64,000 nucleotides of DNA from Saprospiraceae bacterium (lineage in GTDB: Bacteria; Bacteroidota; Bacteroidia; Chitinophagales; Saprospiraceae), in NCBI GenBank assembly GCA_020436935.1, contig JAGQWX010000014.1, forward strand, positions 31,677 through 95,676, read 5' to 3'. Position numbers and translations under genes: made by a program. The notes beneath the pieces are model-generated. The model was not told where the DNA came from. It did no database searches and saw nothing but the letters and a program-made list of their open reading frames with translations. This document shows positions 50,969-60,329 of the stretch, piece by piece; position 1 is the first letter of the stretch; the number at the start of each line of letters is the position of its first letter.

Positions 50969-51346
50969 GTTTGGCTTTTTGTGGTTAATGATCATTCAAA
51001 TGATTTGGCTTTGAATGTATTTTACATCTTGATAATCATGTAGCCAAGGCTGCAAGCAAAATGTGTATTAATATATGGCTAAGATAAGAGGTATAAAAAA
51101 AAATTATTCCAATGAATCATCAATTTTATTTTGGAAAAATCATTTTTACGCAAAATTTATGCTTAAAATGAACGTCAATATAACTTTGGTTATAATTTTA
51201 TTGTGTCAGAGTGCCTGCTCGCGGGCCATCGTTCTTTTGTTCAGATAACAGTTTCTCTCAAAATAAGCTGTGAGCAGTATCGTGCTTTCTTTTTGTTCTT
51301 TCAATTATTGAATGTGTATTTGTAGATTAGCCATAAATATTGCATT
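50969..51346. other. Divergent intergenic region with a tiny lipoprotein-like ORF
   Basis: This 378-bp AT-rich stretch must hold promoters for the toxin-23-like operon and the nucleoside hydrolase. The only coding-like element is the 29-codon frame at 51159-51248. I see no strong hairpin. Confidence 0.4.
51159..51248 (+). CDS. Possible 29-residue lipoprotein-like ORF or gene remnant
   Basis: ATG 51159 encodes MLKMNVNITLVIILLCQSAC followed by SRAIVLLFR and a stop. The Leu-rich segment ending QSAC is a plausible lipobox, but almost nothing follows it. It may be the start of a decayed lipoprotein gene, or a chance ORF. Confidence 0.25.
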   Translation: MLKMNVNITLVIILLCQSACSRAIVLLFR

Positions 51347-52330
51347 ATGACAAAGTTCGGTCTGTTTATTCTGCTACTGACCATCATCGCTTGTAAGGAA
51401 AAGTCAGTACCTGCTATTCCCATCCTCATTGACACGGATGCCAACAATGAATTGGATGACCAGCACGCTTTGGCTTATGCATTTTTTAATGCTGAGACTT
51501 TTGACATCAAAGGCATAACGGTCAATGCTACTTTTGGAGGTGGAGATGCAGCCCAGCAAATGGTCGAAGCTGAGCGCGTTATGCAATTGTGTAATGTAAG
51601 TGGAAAATACCCTTTGATCAAAGGAGCCACACTGAATTTTGACACGCTGAGTACCCTGATCACCATGGATTCTTTTGATGGCAGCGAAGCTGTAGATTTT
51701 ATCATCAGCGAAGTCATGAAAATGGCCGAACAGAATCAAAAACTTATCCTTGTTCCCATTGGTAAACTGACCAATATTGCTTTGGCACTGATGAAAAAAC
51801 CTGAAATCAAAGAACATATAAGAATTGTATGGTTGGGTTCCAATTACCCGGATCCTGGGGAATACAACCTGGAAAACGACATTCCCGCGATGAATTATAT
51901 CCTGAGTTTGAATGTGCCATTTGAGATGGTGACCGTCAGTTACGGTAAACTGACCGGATCTGATTTTGTGAAAGTCACGCCTGCTATAATGGAGGAAAAG
52001 ATGAAGGGCAAAGGTCCGGTTGATGCTCCAGTAAACGGAAGGAATGGAGGTACATTCACCAGCTTTGGCGATTATTCAATTAATCTCTTTTCACACATCG
52101 ATCTCTACGGCGATCCTCCCTCCAGAGCATTGTTTGACCTGGTAGCACTTGCCGTCACAAAAAACGGGAGCTGGGGACAAAAAAGAACAGTCAAATCACC
52201 GATAATGGCCGACAGCATTTGGGTAACCAATGATAAAATCAATAGAGATGTCATTGTTTGGGAAAACTTTGACAGAGATGCAATCCTGGAGGATTTCTTT
52301 AAATCTGTGGATGAGGCCTCGAAGCAATAA
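51347..52330 (+). CDS. Nucleoside hydrolase (IunH-like), lipoprotein
   Basis: The N-terminus KFGLFILLLTIIAC is a lipoprotein signal. PILIDTDANNELDDQHALAY carries the calcium-binding DTD-x4-DD signature of inosine-uridine nucleoside hydrolases. Further family segments are GGGDAAQQMVEAERVMQLCN, LILVPIGKLTNIALALM and RIVWLGSNYPDPGEYN. It would split N-glycosidic bonds of nucleosides to base and ribose, here in the periplasm or at the surface, consistent with nucleoside scavenging. It is convergent with the GH3 gene and separated from it by a palindrome and a strong terminator. Confidence 0.9.
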   Translation: MTKFGLFILLLTIIACKEKSVPAIPILIDTDANNELDDQHALAYAFFNAETFDIKGITVNATFGGGDAAQQMVEAERVMQLCNVSGKYPLIKGATLNFDTLSTLITMDSFDGSEAVDFIISEVMKMAEQNQKLILVPIGKLTNIALALMKKPEIKEHIRIVWLGSNYPDPGEYNLENDIPAMNYILSLNVPFEMVTVSYGKLTGSDFVKVTPAIMEEKMKGKGPVDAPVNGRNGGTFTSFGDYSINLFSHIDLYGDPPSRALFDLVALAVTKNGSWGQKRTVKSPIMADSIWVTNDKINRDVIVWENFDRDAILEDFFKSVDEASKQ

Positions 52331-52402
52331 TATCAAAAATCTTTCATATCTCGGCTGAAATTTGGATGTTTTGGTGGGGTGCTTTTGAGGGGATTTTGAT
52401 GC

Positions 52403-52432
52403 TAAGCGTTTATAAACGTTTATAAACGCTTA
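52403..52432. promoter_or_regulatory. 30-bp perfect palindrome
   Basis: TAAGCGTTTATAAAC followed by GTTTATAAACGCTTA is a perfect palindrome without spacer and contains two overlapping CGTTTATAAACG palindromes. Without a loop it is more like a protein-binding site than a terminator, but it could form a cruciform. It lies 72 bp after the nucleoside hydrolase stop; two regulator subunit pairs might bind. Confidence 0.6.
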
Positions 52433-52480
52433 AAAACGGTTATATATCTAATAATCAGTTAGTTGTGCCTATGCTTGTTG

Positions 52481-52515
52481 AAAAGTGGTCAGACGACCGT
52501 CTGACCACTTTTTGA
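52481..52515. terminator. Bidirectional intrinsic terminator
   Basis: A perfect 15-bp inverted repeat (AAAAGTGGTCAGACG at 52481-52495 and CGTCTGACCACTTTT at 52498-52512) lies directly between the convergent nucleoside hydrolase and GH3 genes. The A/T ends supply a U-tract on either strand. Confidence 0.85.
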
Positions 52516-52518
52516 TTT

Positions 52519-54867
52519 TTACGGCCTCAACTCCTTCAGAGCAGACTTCGGCGTGATCACCTTATGCACCTTCTGCGTTACCAAATCCTTTGGCAATTTG
52601 AAAGCGGCAGACTTGATGTTTTTTTCAGCGTCGCCTACAGAGATTTTGTAATCTCCGGCGTGTGCTACCCACGAACTGGTGGAGGCGTCGAATGAAGCAA
52701 GATCGCTTGCATTCAGTTTGAAAGTAATGTCTTGTGATTCTCCCGGTTTTAAGGCGTTGGTTTTTGCAAATGCTTTTAACTCTTTGGTTGGCTTATCCAA
52801 TTTTGTGGATGGTGCAGAAACATAAAGCTGGACAACCTCTTTGCCAGGAACTTTGCCTTTGTTGGTAATGGTAACTTTTGCCTGTACTGATCCGTCAGCG
52901 GATACCTGACCAAGTTGAATGTCAGAATAATCAAAGCTGGAATAGGACAAGCCGTAACCAAATGGATAGGCAGTTTTTACTCCATTTGTGGTATAATATC
53001 GGTATCCAACGTAGATGCCTTCTTCATAAATGACTTCCGCATCCGCTTGTTTTTGACCAAATAGTCCTGGCTTTTCTGTCCCGGGTATTTCACGTCCGGG
53101 GAAGTTTTTGGCAGTGATCTCATCTTCATAACTCATGGGAAAAGTTGTCGCAAGTTTGCCTGAAGGATTGACCGATCCTGAAATGACATCTGCCATCGCA
53201 TTGCCACCTTCCAAACCCGGCTGCCACGCCAGAAGAATGGCGTCGACATCGTCTCTCCACTGGGCTACATCGATTACGCCACCAATGTTGAGCGTCACGA
53301 CGACTTTCTTTTTTTCCGCATGGAAGGCCTTGCTTACTGCGCTGATCAGCTCCCTTTCCTGGCTGGTAAGATTGTAATCATCCACGACTTTTCGATCATT
53401 TCCTTCTCCGGCGTTTCTGCCAATGGCAATGAGGGCTATTGCAGACGTTTTTGCAGCCTTCTCAATTGTTTTTTGATCTACCTTCATCTCGGCAATGGGA
53501 ATAGGCGGGCTCATCAGTTCTTCAAGCAAACTCCTTTGAGGTCTTTTGGATTTCTCATCAGACAGGTAAGAGGAATAGCTTAGATATAAGTCAGGCTGCA
53601 GAGCATAACCTGCCTTAAAAAGACCTTCGGCAAGTGGTACGGTGTACATTTTGTTTACATCACCACTTCCGGTGCCACCGGCCACAAGATCGAGTTGATT
53701 GTTGCCAAAAACAGCAAGCGAGGTGCCCCTGGTCAACGGTAAAGTGTTGTCATTGTTTTTCAGCAATACCATGCTTTCAGCTGCAGCCATTCTGGATACT
53801 TTGGCATTTTCAGCCAAGGGCGGACTATCACTGAATTTGTACTTGTTGAAAATTGGAGATTTCAATATGATGTTGAGTATCTCTTCACAGTTTTGGTCCA
53901 GCGTTTTTTCACTGAGCATTACATTGTTGACTGCATCAACGATGGCCTTGGAGTGCATTGGTGAACCCGGCATGATGAGGTTGTTGCCTGCATTCTGTTG
54001 AGCCACAGGATCTTTTCCACCAAACCAGTCAGTCATCACAAACCCTTTGAAACCCCATTCATCTCTTAATATGGTTCTCAATAATTCCGGATTTTCAGAA
54101 GTATATGGTCCGTTGACCAGATTATAAGAGGTCATGATGGCCCACGGATCTGAATTTTTGACCATGATTTCCCAGCCTCTGAGGTAAATTTCCCGCATGG
54201 ACCTCTCGCTCATGATGGTATTGACCGAACTTCTGTTCGTTTCCTGGTTGTTGGCAAAAAAGTGTTTGGCTGATACGCCGACTCCATTGCTCTGTATGCC
54301 CTGAATGGCTGCAGCAGCGATGTGACCGGTCAATACAGGGTCTTCAGAATAGTATTCGAAGTTTCTTGCACCAAGCGGATTTCTGTGGATATTCATGCCC
54401 GGCCCCAAAATGATGTCAATGCCGTATTCTTTTGCTTCTTTGCCATAAGCCATGCCTACTTTTTTGACCAGGGCTGTATCCCAGCTCGAAGCCAGTAAAC
54501 TGCCGATGGGCCATGCTGTTGCATAGTACAAGCGACTTTGCCCACCATTGAATGCGTGGACACCTGCTGGACCATCACATACGACCATGTCCGGAATTCC
54601 GAGCCTCGGTATGGCTTGAGTCGTACCGGCTGCTCCCGTTACCCTTTTTTGGGCATCAGAGGGTGTAGCAGGCGAACCAGGTAATGGCATACCCGGCACA
54701 TACATTCCTCCACCTACGACGAGTTTTGCTTTTTCTTCCAGCGTCATTGAGGCTACTACTTCTTTAACAGAAGCTTTTCCCAGTTGTGGTGCTTCCTGTG
54801 CATTTATCTTGCCCGCAAAAATGAGGAAAAGCATGCCAGTAATTGAAAACAATATTTTTTGATTCAT
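52519..54867 (-). CDS. Secreted beta-glucosidase-like glycoside hydrolase, GH3
   Basis: After a signal peptide (ILFSITGMLFLIFAGKINAQ) the 782-residue protein has the standard GH3 layout: TIM-barrel domain with GPGMNIHRNPLGARNFEYYS, KHFFANNQETNR and nucleophile Asp in GFVMTDWFGG (about 280); the alpha/beta sandwich (ESMVLLKNN, LLAWQPGLEGGNAMADVISG); and a C-terminal fibronectin III-like domain (VQAKVTITNKGKVPGKEVVQ). It removes terminal beta-glucosyl or related residues from oligosaccharides in the periplasm. The divergent NrtR-like regulator 192 bp away probably controls it. Complete and of normal family length. Confidence 0.92.
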   Translation of the reverse strand: MNQKILFSITGMLFLIFAGKINAQEAPQLGKASVKEVVASMTLEEKAKLVVGGGMYVPGMPLPGSPATPSDAQKRVTGAAGTTQAIPRLGIPDMVVCDGPAGVHAFNGGQSRLYYATAWPIGSLLASSWDTALVKKVGMAYGKEAKEYGIDIILGPGMNIHRNPLGARNFEYYSEDPVLTGHIAAAAIQGIQSNGVGVSAKHFFANNQETNRSSVNTIMSERSMREIYLRGWEIMVKNSDPWAIMTSYNLVNGPYTSENPELLRTILRDEWGFKGFVMTDWFGGKDPVAQQNAGNNLIMPGSPMHSKAIVDAVNNVMLSEKTLDQNCEEILNIILKSPIFNKYKFSDSPPLAENAKVSRMAAAESMVLLKNNDNTLPLTRGTSLAVFGNNQLDLVAGGTGSGDVNKMYTVPLAEGLFKAGYALQPDLYLSYSSYLSDEKSKRPQRSLLEELMSPPIPIAEMKVDQKTIEKAAKTSAIALIAIGRNAGEGNDRKVVDDYNLTSQERELISAVSKAFHAEKKKVVVTLNIGGVIDVAQWRDDVDAILLAWQPGLEGGNAMADVISGSVNPSGKLATTFPMSYEDEITAKNFPGREIPGTEKPGLFGQKQADAEVIYEEGIYVGYRYYTTNGVKTAYPFGYGLSYSSFDYSDIQLGQVSADGSVQAKVTITNKGKVPGKEVVQLYVSAPSTKLDKPTKELKAFAKTNALKPGESQDITFKLNASDLASFDASTSSWVAHAGDYKISVGDAEKNIKSAAFKLPKDLVTQKVHKVITPKSALKELRP

Positions 54868-54947
54868 AGCTTAACGATTTTATAATGAGTCATTTTGACA
54901 CAATAATAAGATGATTCCTATTCTCAGTCAAGTTTTTTATCTATTTT

Positions 54948-54961
54948 TCACATAAGTGTGA
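54948..54961. promoter_or_regulatory. Candidate operator between GH3 and NrtR-like regulator
   Basis: TCACA-TAAG-TGTGA, a perfect 5-bp inverted repeat with a 4-base spacer, is in the 192-bp region between the divergent genes. This is where a regulator controlling itself and the GH3 gene would bind. One such dyad may also arise by chance. Confidence 0.4.
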
Positions 54962-55059
54962 TGGAAATCATTGGTTTTATACCGTAAAGGCATCTGCAAT
55001 ACTCCTATTGTTTTGAAAGCTCATTTAGAAGGATCAAATAAATTGTTTTTATTTGCCTG

Positions 55060-55836
55060 ATGAATCATTCCTCGAAAGATATAGACCATTCTTTAGACCC
55101 CACAGTCAATGACTTTATGCCCGGAATTTCTGTGGACAATGTCATATTTGGCTTCCATGATCAGCAATTGAAAGTACTGCTGCTCGAATGCGCTGACCAG
55201 GAACATTGGATGCTGCCCGGGGGCTACATCATCAAAACAGAGTCGGTCAATGATGCTGCCAAAAAAGTGCTCACAGCCAGGACAGGATTATCTGAGGTTT
55301 ATCTGCAACAGTTTGGTGTATTTGGCGGATTGGAAAGGTCCACTCCTGAGGTTGTCAATGATTTCCTGAAGGCAATGAAAGTGGATGCGGAAAAGTTCAG
55401 CTGGCATTTGGAACGTTTTATTACCATTGGTTTTTTTGCACTGGTAGAATTCCAGAAAGTGAATCCGAAGCCTGACGCCATGTCTTTGTCTTGTCAATGG
55501 TTTGATTTCCACAATCTTCCCAAGATGATATTTGATCACTCGGATTTGGTGGATGAAGCTTTGAAAACGATGCGGGTGCAATTGAGACATCAGCCTATAG
55601 GATACAATCTTTTGCCCGAAGAGTTTACTTTAAAAGATCTTAGAACGATTTACGAAACCATTTTGGACAGGAAAATTGACAGGGCTAATTTCAACCGAAA
55701 AATGTTGTCATTGGGCATTTTGCACAAAAAAGAAAAACTATTTACAGGCGGTGCTCATAAAGCACCATACCTGTATAGTTTTGATAAATCAGCTTATTTC
55801 GCCATGTTGAAAGAAGGATTCGGACTCGGTTTTTAA
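55060..55836 (+). CDS. NrtR-like transcriptional regulator (Nudix-fold effector domain plus winged helix)
   Basis: The 258-residue protein has an N-terminal Nudix-fold domain (ISVDNVIFGFHDQQLKVLLL, HWMLPGGYIIKTESVNDAAK) and a C-terminal winged helix (LPEEFTLKDLRTIYETILDR and FNRKMLSLGIL). The Nudix box should have REx2EE, but here it reads KVLTARTGL, so hydrolase activity is unlikely and the domain probably only binds a ligand. In Bacteroidota, such regulators (for example AraR-type) sense sugars or sugar phosphates. Its gene is divergent from the GH3 beta-glucosidase, the likely target. DNA contacts may be at the dyad 54948-54961. Confidence 0.87.
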   Translation: MNHSSKDIDHSLDPTVNDFMPGISVDNVIFGFHDQQLKVLLLECADQEHWMLPGGYIIKTESVNDAAKKVLTARTGLSEVYLQQFGVFGGLERSTPEVVNDFLKAMKVDAEKFSWHLERFITIGFFALVEFQKVNPKPDAMSLSCQWFDFHNLPKMIFDHSDLVDEALKTMRVQLRHQPIGYNLLPEEFTLKDLRTIYETILDRKIDRANFNRKMLSLGILHKKEKLFTGGAHKAPYLYSFDKSAYFAMLKEGFGLGF

Positions 55837-55917
55837 TGTCTGAAATGGGGCGAAATGTTGATTGAATTTTTGGAAGGTGATACTGAAAATTCCCAGTATT
55901 CAGGATAAAAAACGGCA

Positions 55918-56949
55918 TCAGTTGTTTCCATCTGCTTCCCGAAATAAATGACCATTTTCGAGGTCACTTCCAGGTTGGTAAAACTGGTCATTGGTCCTGA
56001 AGGCATTTCCATCTCTATCTATGAAAATCCTTCCATCTCCGGCACTTACCTCCATTTGAGATCCCGACCAAGGATTGGTAATATGCTCTGTTTCCCTGAT
56101 GCCTTCCAGTATTTGGGTATTCATCCTGTCAAAACTTCTGGCATTGGTCTGGCCTATTGAAGAGATAGCCTGGTTGGCTGCCTGGTAATTTTGATTAATT
56201 ATCTTTTGAGAACTCAACATATTTTTAGCACTATTATTCATAGCAATGGTCTGTTGTTGAATATTTTCAGGGGTGTAGTGCCAGGTGGCGCATGTGTTGA
56301 TGACCTCTGCCAAAGTTTGATCGATTTGATTCGCATCAGATGCGATTTGTACGTATTCGATCATTTGAAAATTAGAATAAGGTGAAGCGAAGGCTTGTAG
56401 ATTGCAAATCAATGCAACAGGTTTGTTTTGTATGCTGCACTTAATGATGTATGATGCTGCATAATCATGCCTTTCCATGGCTTTAGGCAATCTGTTCATT
56501 TGGGTCAATAAGTTTTGGCTTATGGCCGCATTATACGAAACATCATGCAATACGCAACCCATGGACTGAAGTTTGGGGAAAACATGATACTGAAGCATCT
56601 GTTCAAAACTTGCAAAATTCCTCACTTCTTCCGTAGACCATATCGCTGAAGCATGGTGTGGTCCGGATAATTTACCGCCTGAAGTAAAGTTCCAATTTGC
56701 TGGAAATGTGATGACAACTCCATTATTGACAATGCGCTTATATCTGTCGTTGTTGGTTGGTTGATTCATGGGATGGTCATATTTTCCTGTAGATGCTGTT
56801 AAATGGTTTTGGCCAACCTCATCGTCCAAATCCTTATCATCCATTTCATTTGAAACAAACTCATCTTCGTTTTCGTAATTTTTGTAATCATTATTTTGGC
56901 AACTTGCCATTAAACTCATCAATAATAAAGCCGTTGGAATCAAATTCAT
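55918..56949 (-). CDS. Hypothetical lipoprotein
   Basis: A short SPII signal (IPTALLLMSLMASC) is followed by an acidic Asn-rich linker (NNDYKNYENEDEFVSNEMDD). The rest has ITFPANWNFTSGGKLSGPHH, then SFEQMLQYHVFPKLQSMGC, a helical Gln/Asn-rich section (about 235-285) and a C-terminal segment with VSAGDGRIFIDRDGNAFRTN, seen as the end of several secreted hypotheticals. I cannot name the family. It is convergent with the NrtR-like gene, 81 bp apart. Confidence 0.65.
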   Translation of the reverse strand: MNLIPTALLLMSLMASCQNNDYKNYENEDEFVSNEMDDKDLDDEVGQNHLTASTGKYDHPMNQPTNNDRYKRIVNNGVVITFPANWNFTSGGKLSGPHHASAIWSTEEVRNFASFEQMLQYHVFPKLQSMGCVLHDVSYNAAISQNLLTQMNRLPKAMERHDYAASYIIKCSIQNKPVALICNLQAFASPYSNFQMIEYVQIASDANQIDQTLAEVINTCATWHYTPENIQQQTIAMNNSAKNMLSSQKIINQNYQAANQAISSIGQTNARSFDRMNTQILEGIRETEHITNPWSGSQMEVSAGDGRIFIDRDGNAFRTNDQFYQPGSDLENGHLFREADGNN

Positions 56950-57068
56950 TTTAATAAAAATTTATATTTAACCATTATTAAACAATTATAGATCCCGCCT
57001 GAAAAAAGTCATCACACAGCACTCGATTTTTTTAAAATATTACATAACACCATAGATCAATTGTAAAA

Positions 57069-57827
57069 ATGAAAGAGGAAAATATCTTAAAACAGATACT
57101 TATTTGTATTGAGACCCAAGATGTCGAAGGCATAAAAGCTTGTTTTCAAGCAGGGCTTTCTCCCAATGTTTTGAATAAAGAGAAGCCATTGATCGAAGAG
57201 CTTACCTCCAACTATCTCAGATCTTCCAGATTCAAATCATGCGTACAACAATTTGTGGACAATGGATTGCAATACCACGATGATGTTTTATTGACTATTT
57301 TATTGGATGACGGAACCACATTGAGGAACACCTTAATAGAAAATGGTGATGTGATTCATCAAAAAATCACAATGAGGTCCGCTTTTACACCAATTTATGA
57401 TGCTTCGCTACTGCACGTTTGTGCTGAATTTGGCAGTTTAACCTGCGCAAAAATGTTGCTTGAAAACGGAATGGACGCCAACTGTAAAGCAGGCCTGGAT
57501 GCTTTTGGTTTTGGAGGTCAAACTCCCATATTTCATACGGTCAACCAGCATCAGAACTTTGGACTACCTATGTTGGAATTATTGTTGGAATATGGTGCGG
57601 ACCCCATTCATAACATCAAAGGATTGATCTGGGGTCAGGGATACGAGTGGGAAACCTTTATACCTTCGGTGAATCCCATTTCCTATGCCATGATGGGTTT
57701 GCTCAGACAGTTTCAGCGCACTGAAAAGGACATTTATCATGTGGTGAAAGTGTTGATGCAACACGCATATGGTATTGATTATGATCCGGTAAATATTCCC
57801 AATAAATATCTTTATTCAAACACATAA
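57069..57827 (+). CDS. Ankyrin-repeat protein
   Basis: The 252-residue protein lacks a signal peptide. Ankyrin-type repeats are visible: VEGIKACFQAGLSPNVLNKE near the start; then SLLHVCAEFGSLTCAKMLLE; NGMDANCKAGLDAFGFGGQT and MLELLLEYGADPIHN. It should be a cytoplasmic protein-binding module. No enzyme domain or effector signal is present. It stands alone upstream of sdaA, with 343 bp in between. Confidence 0.8.
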   Translation: MKEENILKQILICIETQDVEGIKACFQAGLSPNVLNKEKPLIEELTSNYLRSSRFKSCVQQFVDNGLQYHDDVLLTILLDDGTTLRNTLIENGDVIHQKITMRSAFTPIYDASLLHVCAEFGSLTCAKMLLENGMDANCKAGLDAFGFGGQTPIFHTVNQHQNFGLPMLELLLEYGADPIHNIKGLIWGQGYEWETFIPSVNPISYAMMGLLRQFQRTEKDIYHVVKVLMQHAYGIDYDPVNIPNKYLYSNT

Positions 57828-58170
57828 TTATTTGAGTTTTTAACATATCCACTTCGGAAGAGAACCTGATCTTGAACAAATTTTTTCTTGTCAGAATGGC
57901 AATCTAGGAGGTCGATTTCAGCCTCCATTTTTAGATTCCATGTCCCCTTCAGAAAAATAATTTGGCTGCTCACATAAGAAAGTAAAATTCCTCTCCTAAC
58001 TTTGATTTTTAATGCCTCCTAACCAAGGCTTTTTTATTTAGCTTATTTTCAAATCTGACACATAAATAGTAAGTTACATATTGTAAATATATTATATGTA
58101 ATGTTTGCTGTTTTGTCGATTGTAAATAAGTTTTCAGAAGCATATTATAAGACCATACATCCGAAACCAA
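57828..58170. other. Intergenic region before serine deaminase gene
   Basis: No ORF of interest. A small stem, GGAGG (57907-57911) with CCTCC (57922-57926) followed by ATTTTTA, could be a weak terminator for the ankyrin gene. TTG at 58081 with TAATGTTTG at 58099-58107 loosely resembles a Bacteroidota promoter for sdaA, but spacing and the extra base argue against it. Confidence 0.35.
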
Positions 58171-59574
58171 ATGGATTCTATCAGCATATTTGAAATTTTT
58201 AAGATAGGGGTAGGACCTTCCAGTTCACATACACTCGGTCCCTGGAACGCCGCAAGAATGTTTGTGCATGATCTTGACATAGCTCAGACCATCAGAGTTG
58301 AAGTGCATTTGTATGGATCTTTGTCCAGGACAGGAAAGGGCCACGCCACAGACAAAGCTGTTTTGCTGGGTCTGATGGACCTGGATCCTGTCACCATCGA
58401 CACGTCAAAAATTGATGAAATTATTGGTAAAATTCAAGATGGCAAAGCCCTTCAACTGCCTGGAAAAGCGATTGATTTCGATTTCAATAAAGACCTGATT
58501 TTTGAAAATGCCATGCACCCGCTCCATCCCAATACCCTTATTTTTAGGGCTTTCGGTGAAAATGGAATGATTGATGAAGAAACCTATGCTTCTACTGGAG
58601 GAGGATTTATTCACGCTCTTGCAAAAGACGGAGACCTGAAAAAACCTCGGATTCTGCCACATCCTATTGTAGAGGGCATTGATTTGCTCAAGTACACCAG
58701 GAGCAACCAATGCAGTATTTCCGACGTGGTCTTAAAAAATGAATTGTCCATTGCAGATGAAGCACAAATCGATGAACAAATCCAAAAGCTTTATGATACC
58801 ATGCTGGACTGCATTTACATTGGCAGCCATACGGAAGGCATCCTTCCCGGTGGTTTGAACGTAAGCCGGAGGGCAAGTGCGATTTCCAAAAAACTATTGC
58901 ATGGTGTGAGCTACTCTGGCAAAGAAGAATGGCTTGCGGCCATCAGATCCAGTGCGCGTGATTTTACCACAGTCAATAAGTGGGTGAGCTGTTTTGCCCT
59001 GGCAGTCAATGAACAAAATGCCTCCATGGGTAGGGTAGTGACCTCTCCGACCAATGGAGCAGCCGGAGTGATCCCGGCGGTACTGATGTACTATCTCCTC
59101 TTTTGTGAAGCTGGTCCTACAGATGCCATTCGCAGGTTTTTATTTACAGCCGGTGAAATTGCATGCATCTTTGTCAAAAATGCTACCATATCTGCCGCAG
59201 TTGGTGGATGTCAGGCTGAGATCGGAGTTTCATCAGCCATGGCTGCGGGCGCTTTGACGGAATTGCTTGGAGGCAGTCCTGAACAATGTCTCATGGCCGC
59301 AGAGATAGCCATGGAGCACCACCTTGGTCTGACATGTGACCCCATCAAAGGTTTGGTCCAGGTGCCGTGCATCGAGCGAAATACCATGGGGGCAATGAAG
59401 GCCATTACAGCCGCAAATCTCGCACTGGAGAGTGATGCTTCAAGAGCTATCGTCAATCTGGACACCGTAGTAAAGACCATGTGGGAAGTGGCTCAGGACA
59501 TGAACCATAAATACAAAGAGACTTCAGAAGGTGGACTTGCTATATTACTGCCGGTGGTCAATCCTTATTGCTGA
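58171..59574 (+). CDS. sdaA: L-serine ammonia-lyase (serine deaminase), iron-sulfur type
   Basis: The 467-residue single-chain enzyme has the beta domain first ([29 protein letters not shown], then [19 protein letters not shown]) and the alpha domain after about residue 175. That part carries [40 protein letters not shown] and [20 protein letters not shown], including the Cys ligands of the 4Fe-4S cluster. It deaminates L-serine to pyruvate and ammonia in the cytoplasm. Length and motif order are normal, so the enzyme should be active. No regulator or serine transporter is next to it. Confidence 0.95.
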   Translation: MDSISIFEIFKIGVGPSSSHTLGPWNAARMFVHDLDIAQTIRVEVHLYGSLSRTGKGHATDKAVLLGLMDLDPVTIDTSKIDEIIGKIQDGKALQLPGKAIDFDFNKDLIFENAMHPLHPNTLIFRAFGENGMIDEETYASTGGGFIHALAKDGDLKKPRILPHPIVEGIDLLKYTRSNQCSISDVVLKNELSIADEAQIDEQIQKLYDTMLDCIYIGSHTEGILPGGLNVSRRASAISKKLLHGVSYSGKEEWLAAIRSSARDFTTVNKWVSCFALAVNEQNASMGRVVTSPTNGAAGVIPAVLMYYLLFCEAGPTDAIRRFLFTAGEIACIFVKNATISAAVGGCQAEIGVSSAMAAGALTELLGGSPEQCLMAAEIAMEHHLGLTCDPIKGLVQVPCIERNTMGAMKAITAANLALESDASRAIVNLDTVVKTMWEVAQDMNHKYKETSEGGLAILLPVVNPYC

Positions 59575-59687
59575 TTTATGTACAGAATTCTAGCCTTAGA
59601 ATTTAGGCAGAAAATCATGTAAACCCCCTATTTAATCTGGGTGAATTTGGCATTATATTTGATCTTTTTTTAATATAAAAAGATCTT

Positions 59688-60329
59688 ATGAAAAATTGTT
59701 TAACCTCCCTTTTCATCATATTTAGCGCGATTGCCCTTCATTCCCAAGACGTCATCAAGCTCAAATCAGGCAAGGTCATCGAATGCAAAATTGATGATGA
59801 AGACTCTACCAAATATTATCTTACTGTTATTACAAAAGGAAGTAAACAATCCACATTCATTGATAAGTCAAAAGTAGCAAATGTTCAGTATGCCAATACA
59901 AACTCTACACAATCCGGTGAAAATGCTTCTCAAATCGGACAGGTAATCCAATCTGATTTATACAAATACGAGGATGGATATTTAAGACCCAAAGATTTGC
60001 AAAAATTGCTTTTAACCGAACCCTCATCATATCCATATCTGCAGCGGCACCGAAGTGCGAGGTTTTTCTCATACATGTTTGGCATATCAGGCGGAATATT
60101 GATTGGTAGTGAAGCCAGTAATCTGATCCTCAGACGACCCGTACGCTGGGGGACTTTTGGCATTGCAACCGGACTTATGGGCGTGGGTTTGTTGTTTGAA
60201 AATTTAGCTACAAATAACCTGAAGCAGGCAATAAATGCTTTCAATGAAAGTAAATTGAACAAAGAAAATCTAGGTCATGAAAGCGGATTGCCTTACCCTT
60301 CCGGAGTGGGCGTTGCTTTCCGATTTTAA
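59688..60329 (+). CDS. Secreted/outer-membrane hypothetical protein
   Basis: A signal peptide (LTSLFIIFSAIALHSQ) precedes a beta domain of the kind found in many Bacteroidota proteins (DVIKLKSGKVIECKIDDEDS, TFIDKSKVANVQYANT). The second half has two hydrophobic Gly-rich segments (FGISGGILIGSEASNLIL and FGIATGLMGVGLLF), which may be membrane helices or strands, and ends in VGVAFRF with the terminal Phe of outer-membrane proteins. Function is unknown. It is 113 bp after sdaA on the same strand. Confidence 0.7.
   Translation: MKNCLTSLFIIFSAIALHSQDVIKLKSGKVIECKIDDEDSTKYYLTVITKGSKQSTFIDKSKVANVQYANTNSTQSGENASQIGQVIQSDLYKYEDGYLRPKDLQKLLLTEPSSYPYLQRHRSARFFSYMFGISGGILIGSEASNLILRRPVRWGTFGIATGLMGVGLLFENLATNNLKQAINAFNESKLNKENLGHESGLPYPSGVGVAFRF

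Noticed and set aside
55880..55899. Terminator hairpin ATACTG/CAGTAT between convergent genes
   Set aside because: Only six pairs and no T tract; too weak compared with the other terminators in the window.
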